A DNA stretch of 64,000 bases from Dryocola boscaweniae (GTDB lineage Bacteria > Pseudomonadota > Gammaproteobacteria > Enterobacterales > Enterobacteriaceae). The notes under the pieces are model-generated. The model searched no databases, had not been told where the DNA came from, and saw only the letters and a list, made by a program, of their open reading frames with translations. Location: positions 1 to 64,000 of the forward strand of contig NZ_JALHAP010000072.1 of assembly GCF_025215095.1 (NCBI RefSeq), given 5' to 3'. How positions within the stretch are numbered: the stretch's first letter is position 1; the number at the start of each line of letters is the position of its first letter. Shown here piece by piece: positions 16,992 to 26,693 of this stretch. The position numbers were made by a program, and so were the translations under genes.

Positions 16992-18740
16992 ATGCATAAC
17001 GATAAAGATCTCTCCACATGGCAGACCTTCCGCCGTCTCTGGCCGATGATTTCTCCTTTTAAAACAGGTCTGATTGTGGCTGGGGTTGCGTTAATTCTCA
17101 ACGCAGCCAGCGATACCTTCATGCTATCGCTGCTCAAACCGTTACTGGATGATGGTTTTGGCAAAACGGATAAATCCGTTTTGTTATGGATGCCGCTGGT
17201 TGTCATCGGGCTTATGGTGATGCGCGGTATAACAAGTTACATCTCAAGCTATTGTATATCCTGGGTTTCAGGCCAGGTGGTTATGAACATGCGTCGCCGC
17301 CTGTTCAGCCATATGATGGGGATGCCAGTCGCCTTCTTCGACCAGCAATCGACAGGGACGCTGCTCTCTCGTATTACTTATGATTCTGAACAGGTAGCTT
17401 CCTCTTCCTCCAGCGCGCTGATTACCGTCGTGCGTGAAGGTGCCTCTATCATCGGTCTGTTCGTGCTGATGTTCTGGTATAGCTGGCAACTGTCGCTGAT
17501 TCTGATTGTGCTTGCGCCTATTGTCTCTTTTGCCATCCGCATGGTTTCTAAACGCTTCCGTAATATCAGTAAGAACATGCAGAACACCATGGGGCAGGTG
17601 ACCACCAGCGCAGAACAAATGCTCAAAGGGCATAAAGAAGTTCTGATTTTTGGTGGCCAGCAGGTAGAAACCGAGCGCTTTAATAAGGTCAGTAACCGCA
17701 TGCGTCACCAGGGGATGAAACTGGTGTCAGCCTCTTCAATTTCTGATCCTATCATTCAGTTGATTGCTTCCCTTGCGCTGGCATTTGTCCTGTATGCCGC
17801 AAGCTTCCCGAGCGTGATGGAAACGCTGACCGCCGGTACTATCACCGTTGTGTTCTCTTCCATGATTGCCCTGATGCGCCCGCTGAAATCATTGACGAAC
17901 GTTAACGCTCAGTTCCAGCGTGGCATGGCAGCATGCCAGACGCTTTTCTCCATCCTTGATTCCGAACAGGAAAAAGATGAAGGAACGCGCACTATCGAAC
18001 GGGCGAAGGGCGACCTTGAATTCAGGGATGTAACCTTTACTTATCCTGGTCGCGAGATCCCTGCATTACGCAATATTAACCTGAATATTCCTGCCGGGAA
18101 GATGGTTGCGCTGGTCGGACGCTCGGGTTCAGGGAAGTCCACAATCGCCAGCCTGATCACCCGATTCTACGATATCCAGGAAGGTAATATCCTGATTGAC
18201 GGCGTAGATGTTCGTGAATATACGCTGTCGTCGCTGCGTAATCAGGTGGCGTTGGTTTCACAGAACGTTCATCTGTTTAACGACACTATCGCCAACAACA
18301 TTGCTTATGCACGTACAGAAAAGTACAGCCGTGAAGATATCGAAAGAGCGGCCCGCATGGCGTATGCAACGGACTTCATCGAGAAGATGGATAACGGGCT
18401 GGATACGGTGATTGGCGAAAACGGGGTTCTGCTCTCTGGCGGTCAACGCCAGCGCATCGCCATTGCGCGTGCGCTGCTGCGGGATAGCCCAATTTTGATT
18501 CTGGATGAAGCTACCTCCGCGCTGGATACGGAATCTGAACGAGCTATTCAGGCGGCGTTGGACGAACTGCAAAAAAATCGTACCTCTCTGGTTATCGCGC
18601 ACCGTCTGTCTACGATTGAGCAAGCCGATGAAATCGTGGTTGTGGAAGATGGCCGCATTGTTGAGCGTGGCCCTCACGCTGAACTGATTGCCCATCGTGG
18701 CGTGTACGCTCAACTGCATAAGATGCAATTCGGCGAATGA
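16992..18740 (+). CDS. msbA: Lipid A/phospholipid flippase MsbA (ABC exporter)
   Basis: MsbA is an essential inner-membrane ABC half-transporter that, as a homodimer, flips lipid A-core from the cytoplasmic to the periplasmic face. The product has 582 residues, as in E. coli. Six membrane helices occupy roughly residues 20-320. The nucleotide-binding domain follows, with Walker [10 protein letters not shown], signature LSGGQRQR, Walker [13 protein letters not shown] and the switch histidine in IAHRLST. Its stop overlaps the lpxK start by 4 bp, so the two essential lipid A genes are translationally linked. Confidence 0.99.
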   Translation: MHNDKDLSTWQTFRRLWPMISPFKTGLIVAGVALILNAASDTFMLSLLKPLLDDGFGKTDKSVLLWMPLVVIGLMVMRGITSYISSYCISWVSGQVVMNMRRRLFSHMMGMPVAFFDQQSTGTLLSRITYDSEQVASSSSSALITVVREGASIIGLFVLMFWYSWQLSLILIVLAPIVSFAIRMVSKRFRNISKNMQNTMGQVTTSAEQMLKGHKEVLIFGGQQVETERFNKVSNRMRHQGMKLVSASSISDPIIQLIASLALAFVLYAASFPSVMETLTAGTITVVFSSMIALMRPLKSLTNVNAQFQRGMAACQTLFSILDSEQEKDEGTRTIERAKGDLEFRDVTFTYPGREIPALRNINLNIPAGKMVALVGRSGSGKSTIASLITRFYDIQEGNILIDGVDVREYTLSSLRNQVALVSQNVHLFNDTIANNIAYARTEKYSREDIERAARMAYATDFIEKMDNGLDTVIGENGVLLSGGQRQRIAIARALLRDSPILILDEATSALDTESERAIQAALDELQKNRTSLVIAHRLSTIEQADEIVVVEDGRIVERGPHAELIAHRGVYAQLHKMQFGE

Positions 18741-19720
18741 TAGAACGCATCTGGTCGGGGAAATCCTCCCTCTACCTGCTGTTATTACCGCTCTCCTGGC
18801 TGTATGGCCTGGTGAGCGGTGCTATTCGTCTTAGCTGGAAACTGGGGCTGCGTAAAGCGTGGCGCTCACCGGTTCCCATAGTGATTGTCGGTAATCTGAC
18901 GGCGGGCGGCAATGGCAAAACGCCGGTCGTTATCTGGCTTGTCGAACAGCTTCAGGCGCGTGGAATTCGGGTTGGCGTTGTCTCTCGCGGCTACGGAGGC
19001 AAAGCTGAAAGCTACCCGCTGATCCTCACCCCGCAAACTACGACAGCGCAGGCTGGTGATGAACCTGCATTAATTTATCAACGTACTGGCGCACCTGTAG
19101 CGGTAGCACCTGAACGCAGCGCTGCGGTTAAAGCGTTAATCGAGCATGCGCAACCGCAGCTCATCATTACCGATGATGGTCTCCAGCATTATGCGCTGGC
19201 GCGGGACAAAGAGATCGTGGTTGTCGATGGCTTGCGCCGGTTCGGCAATGGCTGGTGGTTGCCCGCAGGGCCAATGCGGGAGCGTGTAGGGCGATTAAAA
19301 TCTGTAGATGCGGTGATTACCAACGGCGGCGAAGCGCAGGCGGGAGAAATCGCTATGCATCTGCGGCCGGGCGATGCCGTTAACCTTCTTAGCGGTGAAC
19401 GTCGCCCGGTGCAGGCTCTGCAGAATGTTGTCGCGATGGCAGGCATCGGTCACCCGCCGCGTTTTTTTGCCACGCTAAAGCAGTGCGGGATAACGCCGGT
19501 TAAAACGGTAAGCCTTGCTGACCATCAGGCGCTCGCTGAAGCTGAGGTCGCAAGGCTGCTGAATAAAGACCAGACGCTGTTAATGACCGAGAAAGATGCG
19601 GTTAAGTGTCGTAACTTTGTCGAGGGGCATAAAAACTGGTGGTATCTCCCGGTTGATGCTCATCTTGCCCAACCGCAGGCAGAACAGTTGCTGCGAACAT
19701 TGGTCGCGCTAGTGAAGTAA
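18737..19720 (+). CDS. lpxK: Tetraacyldisaccharide 4'-kinase
   Basis: LpxK phosphorylates the 4' position of the tetraacyldisaccharide to form lipid IVA, the sixth step of lipid A synthesis, at the inner membrane. The product is 327 residues (328 in E. coli). There is an N-terminal membrane anchor helix and a P-loop in [13 protein letters not shown], then the catalytic region [11 protein letters not shown]. It overlaps msbA by ATGA and is followed 47 bp later by ycaQ. Confidence 0.98.
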   Translation: MIERIWSGKSSLYLLLLPLSWLYGLVSGAIRLSWKLGLRKAWRSPVPIVIVGNLTAGGNGKTPVVIWLVEQLQARGIRVGVVSRGYGGKAESYPLILTPQTTTAQAGDEPALIYQRTGAPVAVAPERSAAVKALIEHAQPQLIITDDGLQHYALARDKEIVVVDGLRRFGNGWWLPAGPMRERVGRLKSVDAVITNGGEAQAGEIAMHLRPGDAVNLLSGERRPVQALQNVVAMAGIGHPPRFFATLKQCGITPVKTVSLADHQALAEAEVARLLNKDQTLLMTEKDAVKCRNFVEGHKNWWYLPVDAHLAQPQAEQLLRTLVALVK

Positions 19721-19767
19721 TCTCTCCGCGCGCCCGGCCCCTTGGTTTGCTGATGACAGGAAAGACT

Positions 19768-21000
19768 ATGGCCCTACCGTACCTGACGTTACGAGCTGCC
19801 CGAAACCTTCACCTTGCCGCGCAGGGTTTGTTAACTAAGCCACGCCGCCGCGCCCGCGCTTCAGACATCAGCAAGACAATTTCGCAGATGTCTCTCCTGC
19901 AAATCGACACCATCAATATTGTCGCCCGTAGCCCTTATCTGGTGCTGTTTAGCCGCCTTGGGCAATATTCTCCAGGCTGGCTTGATGAAGCATTAGCGAG
20001 CGGAGAGCTTATTGAATACTGGGCGCACGAGGCGTGTTTTCTCCCGAAAGACGATTTTGCGTTAGTCCGCCACAGAATGCTGCAGCCGGAAAATATGGGC
20101 TGGAAATACAAGCCGGAATGGATGGTGGAGCATGCAAAAGAGATCGAGCTGTTACTTAACCATATTGCGGAAAACGGCCCGGTTCGCTCGGCGGATTTTG
20201 AGCATCCGCGTAAAGGCGCCGGCGGCTGGTGGGAGTGGAAGCCGCATAAAAAACATCTCGAAGGTTTGTTTACCTCCGGCCAGGTGATGGTGATTGAACG
20301 GCGTAATTTTCAGCGTGTTTACGACCTGACGACACGAGTCATGCCGGACTGGAACGACGAGCTGCACCTTATTCATCAGCAGGATGCTGAACGGCAAATG
20401 CTGGAAAACAGCGCCCGTAGTCTGGGTATTTTCCGCCCCGAATGGCTGGCTGATTACTACCGCTTACGCCGCGTCTCCGTGACGTCAGTCATAGAAGAAT
20501 GGCAGAAACAAGAAAAGGTCACCCCCGTTCAGACGGAAAAACTGGGTGAGATGTGGGTACACCATTCGTTATTGCCATTGCTGCCGCACGCGGAACAGGA
20601 CAAGCTTAAAGCAACTCATAGCGCCGTGCTGTCTCCCTTTGATCCCGTGGTTTGGGATCGTAAACGCGCGCAAGCGCTGTTCGATTTCTCTTATCGTCTG
20701 GAATGTTACACCCCGGTGCAAAAACGTAAATACGGTTATTTCGTTTTGCCATTATTGCATCAGGGCGCGCTGGTCGGACGTATGGATGCCAAAATGCATC
20801 GTAAACAGGGCGAGCTGGAAATAATCAGTTTGTATCTGGAAGAGGGCATTAAGCCTCGGGCATCATTGATAAGCGGTCTGCACGACGCATTAACAAAGTT
20901 TGCGCTCTGGCAAGGTGCTGTAAGAATTGTTCTGGGAAATATTCCCGCGGCACTGGCTTCATCGTGGGGAACCGGCTGGGAAATTGCCCCGACGAGCTAA
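19768..21000 (+). CDS. ycaQ: DNA glycosylase for interstrand crosslinks (YcaQ/AlkZ family)
   Basis: YcaQ is a winged-helix DNA glycosylase (HTH_42 family) that unhooks interstrand crosslinks and removes N7-alkylguanine adducts. The product is 410 residues from the ATG at 19768, as in E. coli. The catalytic QxD motif is seen as QID at residues 45-47 ([15 protein letters not shown]). The upstream in-frame ATGs have no better ribosome site and would add non-family residues. It sits in the msbA-lpxK-ycaQ-ycaR-kdsB run, with no obvious functional link to lipopolysaccharide. Confidence 0.94.
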   Translation: MALPYLTLRAARNLHLAAQGLLTKPRRRARASDISKTISQMSLLQIDTINIVARSPYLVLFSRLGQYSPGWLDEALASGELIEYWAHEACFLPKDDFALVRHRMLQPENMGWKYKPEWMVEHAKEIELLLNHIAENGPVRSADFEHPRKGAGGWWEWKPHKKHLEGLFTSGQVMVIERRNFQRVYDLTTRVMPDWNDELHLIHQQDAERQMLENSARSLGIFRPEWLADYYRLRRVSVTSVIEEWQKQEKVTPVQTEKLGEMWVHHSLLPLLPHAEQDKLKATHSAVLSPFDPVVWDRKRAQALFDFSYRLECYTPVQKRKYGYFVLPLLHQGALVGRMDAKMHRKQGELEIISLYLEEGIKPRASLISGLHDALTKFALWQGAVRIVLGNIPAALASSWGTGWEIAPTS

Positions 21001-21049
21001 TCAGTTATGTTATCCTGACGCCCTTGATGGCGCCCGTTCTGGAGTATCT

Positions 21050-21232
21050 ATGGAAAGTCGTTTACTTGAAATCATTGCCTGCCCGGTGTGCAACGGCAAA
21101 CTCTATTTTAATCAGGAAAAGCAGGAGCTTATTTGCAAACCTGATGGTCTGGCCTTCCCGTTCCGCGATGGAATTCCGGTATTGCTGGAATCCCAGGCGC
21201 GTACTCTGACCCTCGATGAGACTAATCCATGA
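21050..21232 (+). CDS. ycaR: Trm112-family small protein YcaR
   Basis: This is a 60-residue protein of the UPF0434/Trm112 family, the same length as E. coli YcaR. It shows a CPVCNG motif at residues 11-16 and a compact strand-rich C-terminal half ([13 protein letters not shown]). The in-frame region upstream of the ATG at 21050 belongs to an out-of-frame overlap with ycaQ. The ATG has GGAG five bases before it. It overlaps kdsB by ATGA, so the two are co-translated. The family often acts as a small partner of methyltransferases, but no partner is known here. Confidence 0.95.
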   Translation: MESRLLEIIACPVCNGKLYFNQEKQELICKPDGLAFPFRDGIPVLLESQARTLTLDETNP

Positions 21233-21975
21233 GTTTTGTGGCTATTATTCCTGCTCGCTATTCGTCCACACGTTTGCCGGGCAAGCCGTTAAAAGACATT
21301 AGCGGTAAACCGATGGTGGTGCATGTTCTGGAGCGCGCTCGTGAATCTGGCGCAGAACGTATTATCGTTGCCACCGATCACGAAGAGGTGGCGCGTGCTG
21401 TAGAAGCCGCTGGCGGCGAAGTGTGCATGACCCGCGCCGATCATCAGTCAGGTACTGAACGTCTGGCCGAAGTTATCGAAAAATGCGCTTTCAGCGACGA
21501 CACCGTCATTGTGAACGTGCAGGGTGATGAACCGATGATCCCGCCGGTCATCATTCGTCAGGTTGCAGAAAACCTGGCGAACAGCCAGGCGGGAATGGCG
21601 ACGCTTGCCGTACCAATCGACTCCGCTGAAGAAGCCTTTAATCCGAACGCGGTAAAAGTGGTGATGGATGCGCAGGGCTACGCTTTGTATTTCTCACGAG
21701 CCACCATCCCTTGGGATCGCGATCGTTTTGCCCAGTCGCGCGAAAAAATCGGCGATACTTTCCTGCGCCACATCGGCATTTACGGCTATCGGGCAGGTTT
21801 TATTCGCCGTTATATCAGTTGGGAACCAAGCCAGCTTGAGCAAATCGAAAAGCTTGAGCAACTGCGCGTCCTGTGGAACGGCGAAAAGATTCACGTCGCC
21901 GTCGCAAAAGAGATTCCAGGCATCGGTGTGGATACCCCGGAAGATCTGGAACGCGTTCGCATAGCGATGCGCTAA
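21229..21975 (+). CDS. kdsB: 3-deoxy-manno-octulosonate cytidylyltransferase (CMP-KDO synthetase)
   Basis: KdsB activates KDO as CMP-KDO for the lipopolysaccharide inner core, in the cytoplasm. The 248-residue product has the nucleotidyltransferase N-terminus [19 protein letters not shown] with the conserved R and K that bind CTP, and the metal-binding NVQGDEPMI. Length and sequence match E. coli KdsB. It overlaps ycaR by 4 bp and ends the operon at a clear terminator. Confidence 0.98.
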   Translation: MSFVAIIPARYSSTRLPGKPLKDISGKPMVVHVLERARESGAERIIVATDHEEVARAVEAAGGEVCMTRADHQSGTERLAEVIEKCAFSDDTVIVNVQGDEPMIPPVIIRQVAENLANSQAGMATLAVPIDSAEEAFNPNAVKVVMDAQGYALYFSRATIPWDRDRFAQSREKIGDTFLRHIGIYGYRAGFIRRYISWEPSQLEQIEKLEQLRVLWNGEKIHVAVAKEIPGIGVDTPEDLERVRIAMR

Positions 21976-21991
21976 ACCTTTCCTGCTCTAA

Positions 21992-22018
21992 AAACCGGCC
22001 GCTGCGCCGGTTTTTTAT
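21992..22018 (+). terminator. Rho-independent terminator after kdsB
   Basis: AACCGGC-cgctgc-GCCGGTT forms a 7-bp stem followed by TTTTATT, 16 bp after the kdsB stop. Confidence 0.9.
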
Positions 22019-22107
22019 TATCTGAAGACATATTGATCTGAGGTGATGACATCTGGCGAAAGCGCGCTCATTATGAAAAGGACCAGTGTTCATAGGGGTA
22101 AAGGGTT

Positions 22108-23001
22108 ATGGAGTTGCTGCGGAAGGAATTAAGCCATCTTCTGGGTGAAAAATTAAGCCGCATCGAGTGCATCAGCGAGCAAACGGATACTGCCGTCTGG
22201 TCGCTGTATGATAGCGAAGGTCATGCGATGCCTTTACTGGCTAAAAGCTTTACTTCACCAGGGGTTGCCGCGCAGCAGGCCTGGAAAATGTCTATGTTGG
22301 CGCGTTCAGGCACCCTTCGTCTGCCCGTGGTTTACGGTATTGTCACTCATGAAGATAACCCAGGCCCGGATGTGCTACTTATGGAGCGTTTGCGTGGCGT
22401 TTCCGTTGAAGCTCCAGCCAGAACGCCGGATCGCTGGGAGCAGCTTAAAGACCAGATAGTCGAAGGTTTGCTGGCCTGGCATCGCGTTGACAGCGCAGGT
22501 TGCGTAGGCAGCGTTGACAGTACGCAGGAAAATATCTGGCCTTCCTGGTATCGTCAGCGAGTGGAAGTGCTGTGGAACACCTTAAATCAGTTTAAGAACA
22601 CCGGCCTCACGATGCAGGACAAACGCATCCTGTTTCGCTCACGCGAATGTCTTCCGCGCATGTTTGAGGATTTTAATGATAACTGCGTGCTGGTGCATGG
22701 CAACTTCACGCTGCGCAGCATGCTTAAAGACGGTAAGAGCGATCAGCTTCTGGCGATGATAAATCCAGGCATCGTACTGTGGGCGCCGCGTGAATATGAG
22801 ATTTTTCGTTTGTACGAAGAAGGGCAGGCGGAAAGCTTATTCTGGCATTATCTCCAGCGTGCGCCGGTGGCCGAGTCATTCCTGTGGCGACGCTGGCTGT
22901 ATGTTCTGTGGGACGCGGTGGACAGGTTGATTCAGACGGGCCGAATAAATCGCCCCGCCTTTGATGCCGCGACGAAAGGTTTACTCCCCTGGATTTCCTG
23001 A
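22108..23001 (+). CDS. ycbJ: YcbJ, aminoglycoside-phosphotransferase-like protein
   Basis: YcbJ is a 297-residue cytoplasmic protein with a phosphotransferase (APH/kinase-like) fold, conserved in enterobacteria and of unknown function. It has the fold's N-lobe pattern (LLAKSFTSPG) and the loop normally holding the catalytic HGD, but here reads HGNFTLRSML. Where kinases have the metal-binding D it reads INPGIVLWAPREYE. It may therefore be catalytically altered or a pseudokinase. Its 3' end overlaps the convergent elyC by 21 bp. Confidence 0.9.
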   Translation: MELLRKELSHLLGEKLSRIECISEQTDTAVWSLYDSEGHAMPLLAKSFTSPGVAAQQAWKMSMLARSGTLRLPVVYGIVTHEDNPGPDVLLMERLRGVSVEAPARTPDRWEQLKDQIVEGLLAWHRVDSAGCVGSVDSTQENIWPSWYRQRVEVLWNTLNQFKNTGLTMQDKRILFRSRECLPRMFEDFNDNCVLVHGNFTLRSMLKDGKSDQLLAMINPGIVLWAPREYEIFRLYEEGQAESLFWHYLQRAPVAESFLWRRWLYVLWDAVDRLIQTGRINRPAFDAATKGLLPWIS

Positions 23002-23757
23002 AATCCCTTTAAGCCACTGCCAGGCTCGCCCCAGCGTTTCGTAACTTACCCGCTCGCTGTGCATCAGCCAAAGCGGTGACGGGATAATTCTTTCCCACGG
23101 ATTGAGCGGCGACTCAATGGCCATTTGATTAGCCGGCGCGGGAACAGGATTAAGGCCTGCGTTACGGAAAAAAATGACGGCGCGCGGTAAATGCGAGGCG
23201 GAAGTCACCAGCAGGAAGGGCTGTTTACCGATGGCTTTTGCAACCGCAGCGGCTTCTTCTTCCGTATCTTTCGGGCTATCCAGCGTGATGATTGCTGAGC
23301 GCGGCACGCCCAGGCTTTCGGCGACTCTTGCACCTGCTTCTGCGGTACTTACAGAATTTGTCATTGCGCGTGCGCCTGTAAAAATTATTTTAGCGCCTAG
23401 GTTAGCCTGCCATAACCGTATTCCCTCGGTGACTCGTGGGAGACTGTTATTAATCAGGTTCGAACTCGGCGCCCAGTCCGCATTCCAGGTATAGCCGCCT
23501 CCCAGCACTACTACGTAGTTCACTCGTTCACCGCCGCGCCACGTTGGATAAGTATCTTCAATCGGCTTTAGCATGCGATCGGCTACCGGCTGAAGGCTAA
23601 TCAACAGTAAAACAAGCCAACCGGCAGTAAGTAACCCTTTCCCTGTTTTCTGCCAGCGCGTGAACCAGAGCAACAAAATCGCCAGGCCAATCACCAGCAG
23701 CAGAAAAGGTAAGGGTAACAACAGGCCGCCGATAAATTTTTTCAGGATAAAAAGCAT
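22981..23757 (-). CDS. elyC: Envelope biogenesis factor ElyC (DUF218)
   Basis: ElyC is an inner-membrane DUF218 protein needed for peptidoglycan synthesis at low temperature, probably through undecaprenyl-phosphate carrier metabolism. The product has 258 residues (259 in E. coli). It has two N-terminal membrane helices (about residues 10-30 and 38-55) and then the DUF218 domain with YVVVLGGGYTWN, an ITLDSPKDTEEEA segment and VTSASHLPRA. It is transcribed divergently from cmoM and converges on ycbJ. Confidence 0.94.
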   Translation of the reverse strand: MLFILKKFIGGLLLPLPFLLLVIGLAILLLWFTRWQKTGKGLLTAGWLVLLLISLQPVADRMLKPIEDTYPTWRGGERVNYVVVLGGGYTWNADWAPSSNLINNSLPRVTEGIRLWQANLGAKIIFTGARAMTNSVSTAEAGARVAESLGVPRSAIITLDSPKDTEEEAAAVAKAIGKQPFLLVTSASHLPRAVIFFRNAGLNPVPAPANQMAIESPLNPWERIIPSPLWLMHSERVSYETLGRAWQWLKGISGNPGE

Positions 23758-23892
23758 GAATTCCGGGTCCTTTTTTAACCTTCCAACGGGTAAACGCTGG
23801 TGATATTACACCAGCCAGGTTCATTCTTCTGCAAGCTGTGCCAAAATAGCGGTTTTCTAAGACTGACCCTTAAAGGCTGTGGAGTAGTACCC

Positions 23893-24681
23893 GTGCGTGA
23901 CCGCAATTTTGATGACATTGCCGAGAAGTTCTCACGCAACATCTATGGTACAACCAAAGGTCTGCTGCGCCAGGCCATCCTGTGGCAGGATCTTGATGCG
24001 CTGTTGGCTACCCTGGCGCCGAAGCTGCGAGTTTTGGACGCGGGCGGGGGGGAAGGGCAAACGGGCTGTCGCATGGCTGAACTGGGCCATGATGTCGTAC
24101 TTTGCGACGTTTCCGCTGAGATGATTGCCCGCGCTCAGGCCCAGGCCTGTGAGAAAGGTGTGAGCGGGAACATGCATTTTGTACATTCCTCCGCTCAGGA
24201 CATTGGTCAATATTTGGAAAGCCCGGTCGATCTGATATTGTTTCACGCGGTGCTGGAATGGGTCGTTGATCCGCAAGCGGTGCTGCAGTCGCTTTGGGAC
24301 TGTCTGGCGCCGGGCGGCGCACTGTCGCTGATGTTTTACAATGCTAACGGCCTGCTGATGCGTAATATGTTCGTCGGCAACTTTGAGTACGTGCTTCAGG
24401 GCATGAAAAAAAATAAGCGAAAAACGCTTTCGCCTGACAATCCCTTGCCGCCAGAACAGGTTTATCACTGGCTGGAGCAAATTGGCTGGCAAATTACCGG
24501 GAAAACCGGTGTGCGGGTATTCCACGATTACCTGCGCGACAAGCACAAACAACGCGATGGTTTTGACGATTTGCTTGAACTTGAAACGCGTTATTGTCGG
24601 CAGGAGCCTTTTCTTAGCCTCGGCCGCTATATCCACGTGACAGCAGTCAAGCCGCTTGAGCCAAGGAAAAATTATGAGTGA
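23893..24681 (+). CDS. cmoM: tRNA 5-carboxymethoxyuridine methyltransferase
   Basis: CmoM (formerly SmtA) uses SAM to methylate cmo5U at tRNA position 34, giving mcmo5U in certain tRNAs. The chosen start is the GTG at 23893: it has GGAG eight bases upstream and begins [16 protein letters not shown], like the E. coli protein. The product is 262 residues. SAM motif I is [11 protein letters not shown], followed by [10 protein letters not shown] and [11 protein letters not shown]. It is the first gene of the cmoM-mukF-mukE-mukB operon, and its end overlaps mukF by 8 bp. Confidence 0.95.
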   Translation: MRDRNFDDIAEKFSRNIYGTTKGLLRQAILWQDLDALLATLAPKLRVLDAGGGEGQTGCRMAELGHDVVLCDVSAEMIARAQAQACEKGVSGNMHFVHSSAQDIGQYLESPVDLILFHAVLEWVVDPQAVLQSLWDCLAPGGALSLMFYNANGLLMRNMFVGNFEYVLQGMKKNKRKTLSPDNPLPPEQVYHWLEQIGWQITGKTGVRVFHDYLRDKHKQRDGFDDLLELETRYCRQEPFLSLGRYIHVTAVKPLEPRKNYE

Positions 24682-25996
24682 TGTTTCCCAGACAGTACCT
24701 GAACTGGTTGCCTGGGCCAGGAAAAATGACTTCTCTATTACGCTGCCAACCGAACGTCTGACGTTCCTGTTGGCCATCGCTACCTTAAACGGCGAAAGGC
24801 TCGATGGAGAGTTAAGTGAAGGAGAGCTGGTGGATGCCTTCCGCCATGTGAGCGATGGGTTCGAACAAACGACCGAAACCATCAGCGTACGTGCGAATAA
24901 CGCCATCAACGACATGGTGCGTCAGCGTTTGCTCAACCGCTTTACCAGCGAAATTCACGAAGGGAATTCGATCTACCGCCTCACGCCGCTTGGGATCGGT
25001 ATTACCGATTACTATATTCGCCAGCGCGAATTCTCTACGCTGCGCCTTTCTATGCAGCTTTCTATCGTGGCAGGCGAACTCAAGCGTGCCGCCGACGCCG
25101 CTGACGAAAACGGCGATGAGTTCCACTGGCATCGCAACGTCTTTGCGCCACTCAAATACTCCGTAGCGGAGATTTTCGATAGCATCGACCTCACCCAGCG
25201 CATTATGGATGAGCAGCAGCAGCAGGTTAAAGATGATATCGCGCAGTTGCTGAACAAAGACTGGCGTGCGGCTATTTCAAGCTGCGAACTGCTGCTTTCT
25301 GAAACCTCCGGCACGTTGCGCGAATTGCAGGACACTCTTGAAGCCGCCGGGGATAAGTTACAGGCGAACCTGCTGCGCATTCAGGACTCAACCATGGGGC
25401 GCGACGACCTGCATTTTGTCGACCGCCTGGTCTTCGATCTGCAAAGCAAGCTGGACCGTATTATCAGTTGGGGCCAGCAGGCCATTGACCTGTGGATTGG
25501 CTATGACCGCCACGTTCATAAATTTATTCGTACCGCCATCGACATGGATAAAAACCGTGTCTTTGCTCAACGCCTTCGCGTGTCGGTGCAAAATTATTTC
25601 GATGCTCCGTGGGCGCTGACCTATGCCAGCGCCGATCGCCTGCTCGATATGCGCGATGAAGAAATGACGCTTCGCGACGAAGAGGTGACCGGCGAACTGC
25701 CAACGGATCTCGAGTTTGAAGAGTTTAACGAAATCCGTGAACAGCTAGCGGCGTTGATAGAAGCGGCATTGCAGAGCTACAAAACCAGACAAGTGCCCCT
25801 AGATTTAGGCGTGGTGATGCGGGACTATCTTACCCAATATCCGCGCGCGCGCCATTTTGACGTGGCACGAATCGTGGTCGACCAGGCGGTGCGTCTTGGT
25901 GTGGCTGAAGCAGACTTTACCGGCCTGCCGCCGCAGTGGCAGGCAATTAACGATTACGGAGCCAAGGTACAGGCGCATGTCATCAACAAATATTGA
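24674..25996 (+). CDS. mukF: Condensin kleisin subunit MukF
   Basis: MukF is the kleisin of the MukBEF complex, which organises the chromosome outside Ter. The product, from the ATG at 24674, is 440 residues, as in E. coli. An N-terminal winged-helix dimerisation domain is followed by helical segments, a middle linker that binds MukE, and a C-terminal winged helix that caps the MukB head. The two earlier codons of the longer frame have no ribosome site. It overlaps mukE by 20 bp. Confidence 0.98.
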   Translation: MSDVSQTVPELVAWARKNDFSITLPTERLTFLLAIATLNGERLDGELSEGELVDAFRHVSDGFEQTTETISVRANNAINDMVRQRLLNRFTSEIHEGNSIYRLTPLGIGITDYYIRQREFSTLRLSMQLSIVAGELKRAADAADENGDEFHWHRNVFAPLKYSVAEIFDSIDLTQRIMDEQQQQVKDDIAQLLNKDWRAAISSCELLLSETSGTLRELQDTLEAAGDKLQANLLRIQDSTMGRDDLHFVDRLVFDLQSKLDRIISWGQQAIDLWIGYDRHVHKFIRTAIDMDKNRVFAQRLRVSVQNYFDAPWALTYASADRLLDMRDEEMTLRDEEVTGELPTDLEFEEFNEIREQLAALIEAALQSYKTRQVPLDLGVVMRDYLTQYPRARHFDVARIVVDQAVRLGVAEADFTGLPPQWQAINDYGAKVQAHVINKY

Positions 25997-26693
25997 AAAA
26001 GTGATGCCGGTTAAACTGGCACAGGCGTTGGCCAATCCGTTATTTCCCGCGCTCGACAGCCAGTTACGTGCCGGTCGGCACATTGGCCTCGACGAGCTGG
26101 ATAATCATGCCTTTTTGATGGACTTTCAGGACGAACTGGAAGAGTTTTATACCCGCTACAACGTGGAATTGATCCGCGCGCCAGAAGGTTTTTTCTATTT
26201 GCGCCCGCGCTCCACAACGCTTATCCCGCGCTCGGTATTATCCGAGCTTGATATGATGGTCGGTAAAATTCTTTGCTATCTCTATCTCAGCCCGGAACGT
26301 CTGGCGAATGAAGGCATCTTCACACAGCAGGAGCTTTACGACGAACTGCTGACGTTGGCAGATGAAAGCAAGCTGCTGAAGCTTGTGAACAATCGTTCCA
26401 CCGGCTCGGATGTCGACAGGCAAAAACTGCAGGAAAAAGTGCGATCTTCACTGACGCGCCTGCGTCGCCTCGGCATGATCTGGTTTATGGGCCACGACAG
26501 CAGCAAGTTCCGCATTACCGAATCGGTCTTCCGCTTCGGAGCCGATGTGCGCACCGGCGACGATCCACGTGAAGCGCAGTTGCGCATGATTCGCGACGGG
26601 GAGGCGATGCCTGTTGAAACCCGCTTGCAGCTCAATGATGAAGCCGACGAGCCACAGAACGCCCAGGATAACGCGGAGGATGAACAGGAATGA
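25977..26693 (+). CDS. mukE: Condensin subunit MukE
   Basis: MukE is the KITE-type winged-helix subunit that dimerises on MukF and regulates MukB. From the ATG at 25977 the product is 238 residues (234 in E. coli), starting [18 protein letters not shown]. The core is almost identical to E. coli. The acidic C-terminal tail differs and is slightly longer. Its stop overlaps the mukB start by ATGA, so the three subunits are co-translated. Confidence 0.97.
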   Translation: MSSTNIEKVMPVKLAQALANPLFPALDSQLRAGRHIGLDELDNHAFLMDFQDELEEFYTRYNVELIRAPEGFFYLRPRSTTLIPRSVLSELDMMVGKILCYLYLSPERLANEGIFTQQELYDELLTLADESKLLKLVNNRSTGSDVDRQKLQEKVRSSLTRLRRLGMIWFMGHDSSKFRITESVFRFGADVRTGDDPREAQLRMIRDGEAMPVETRLQLNDEADEPQNAQDNAEDEQE

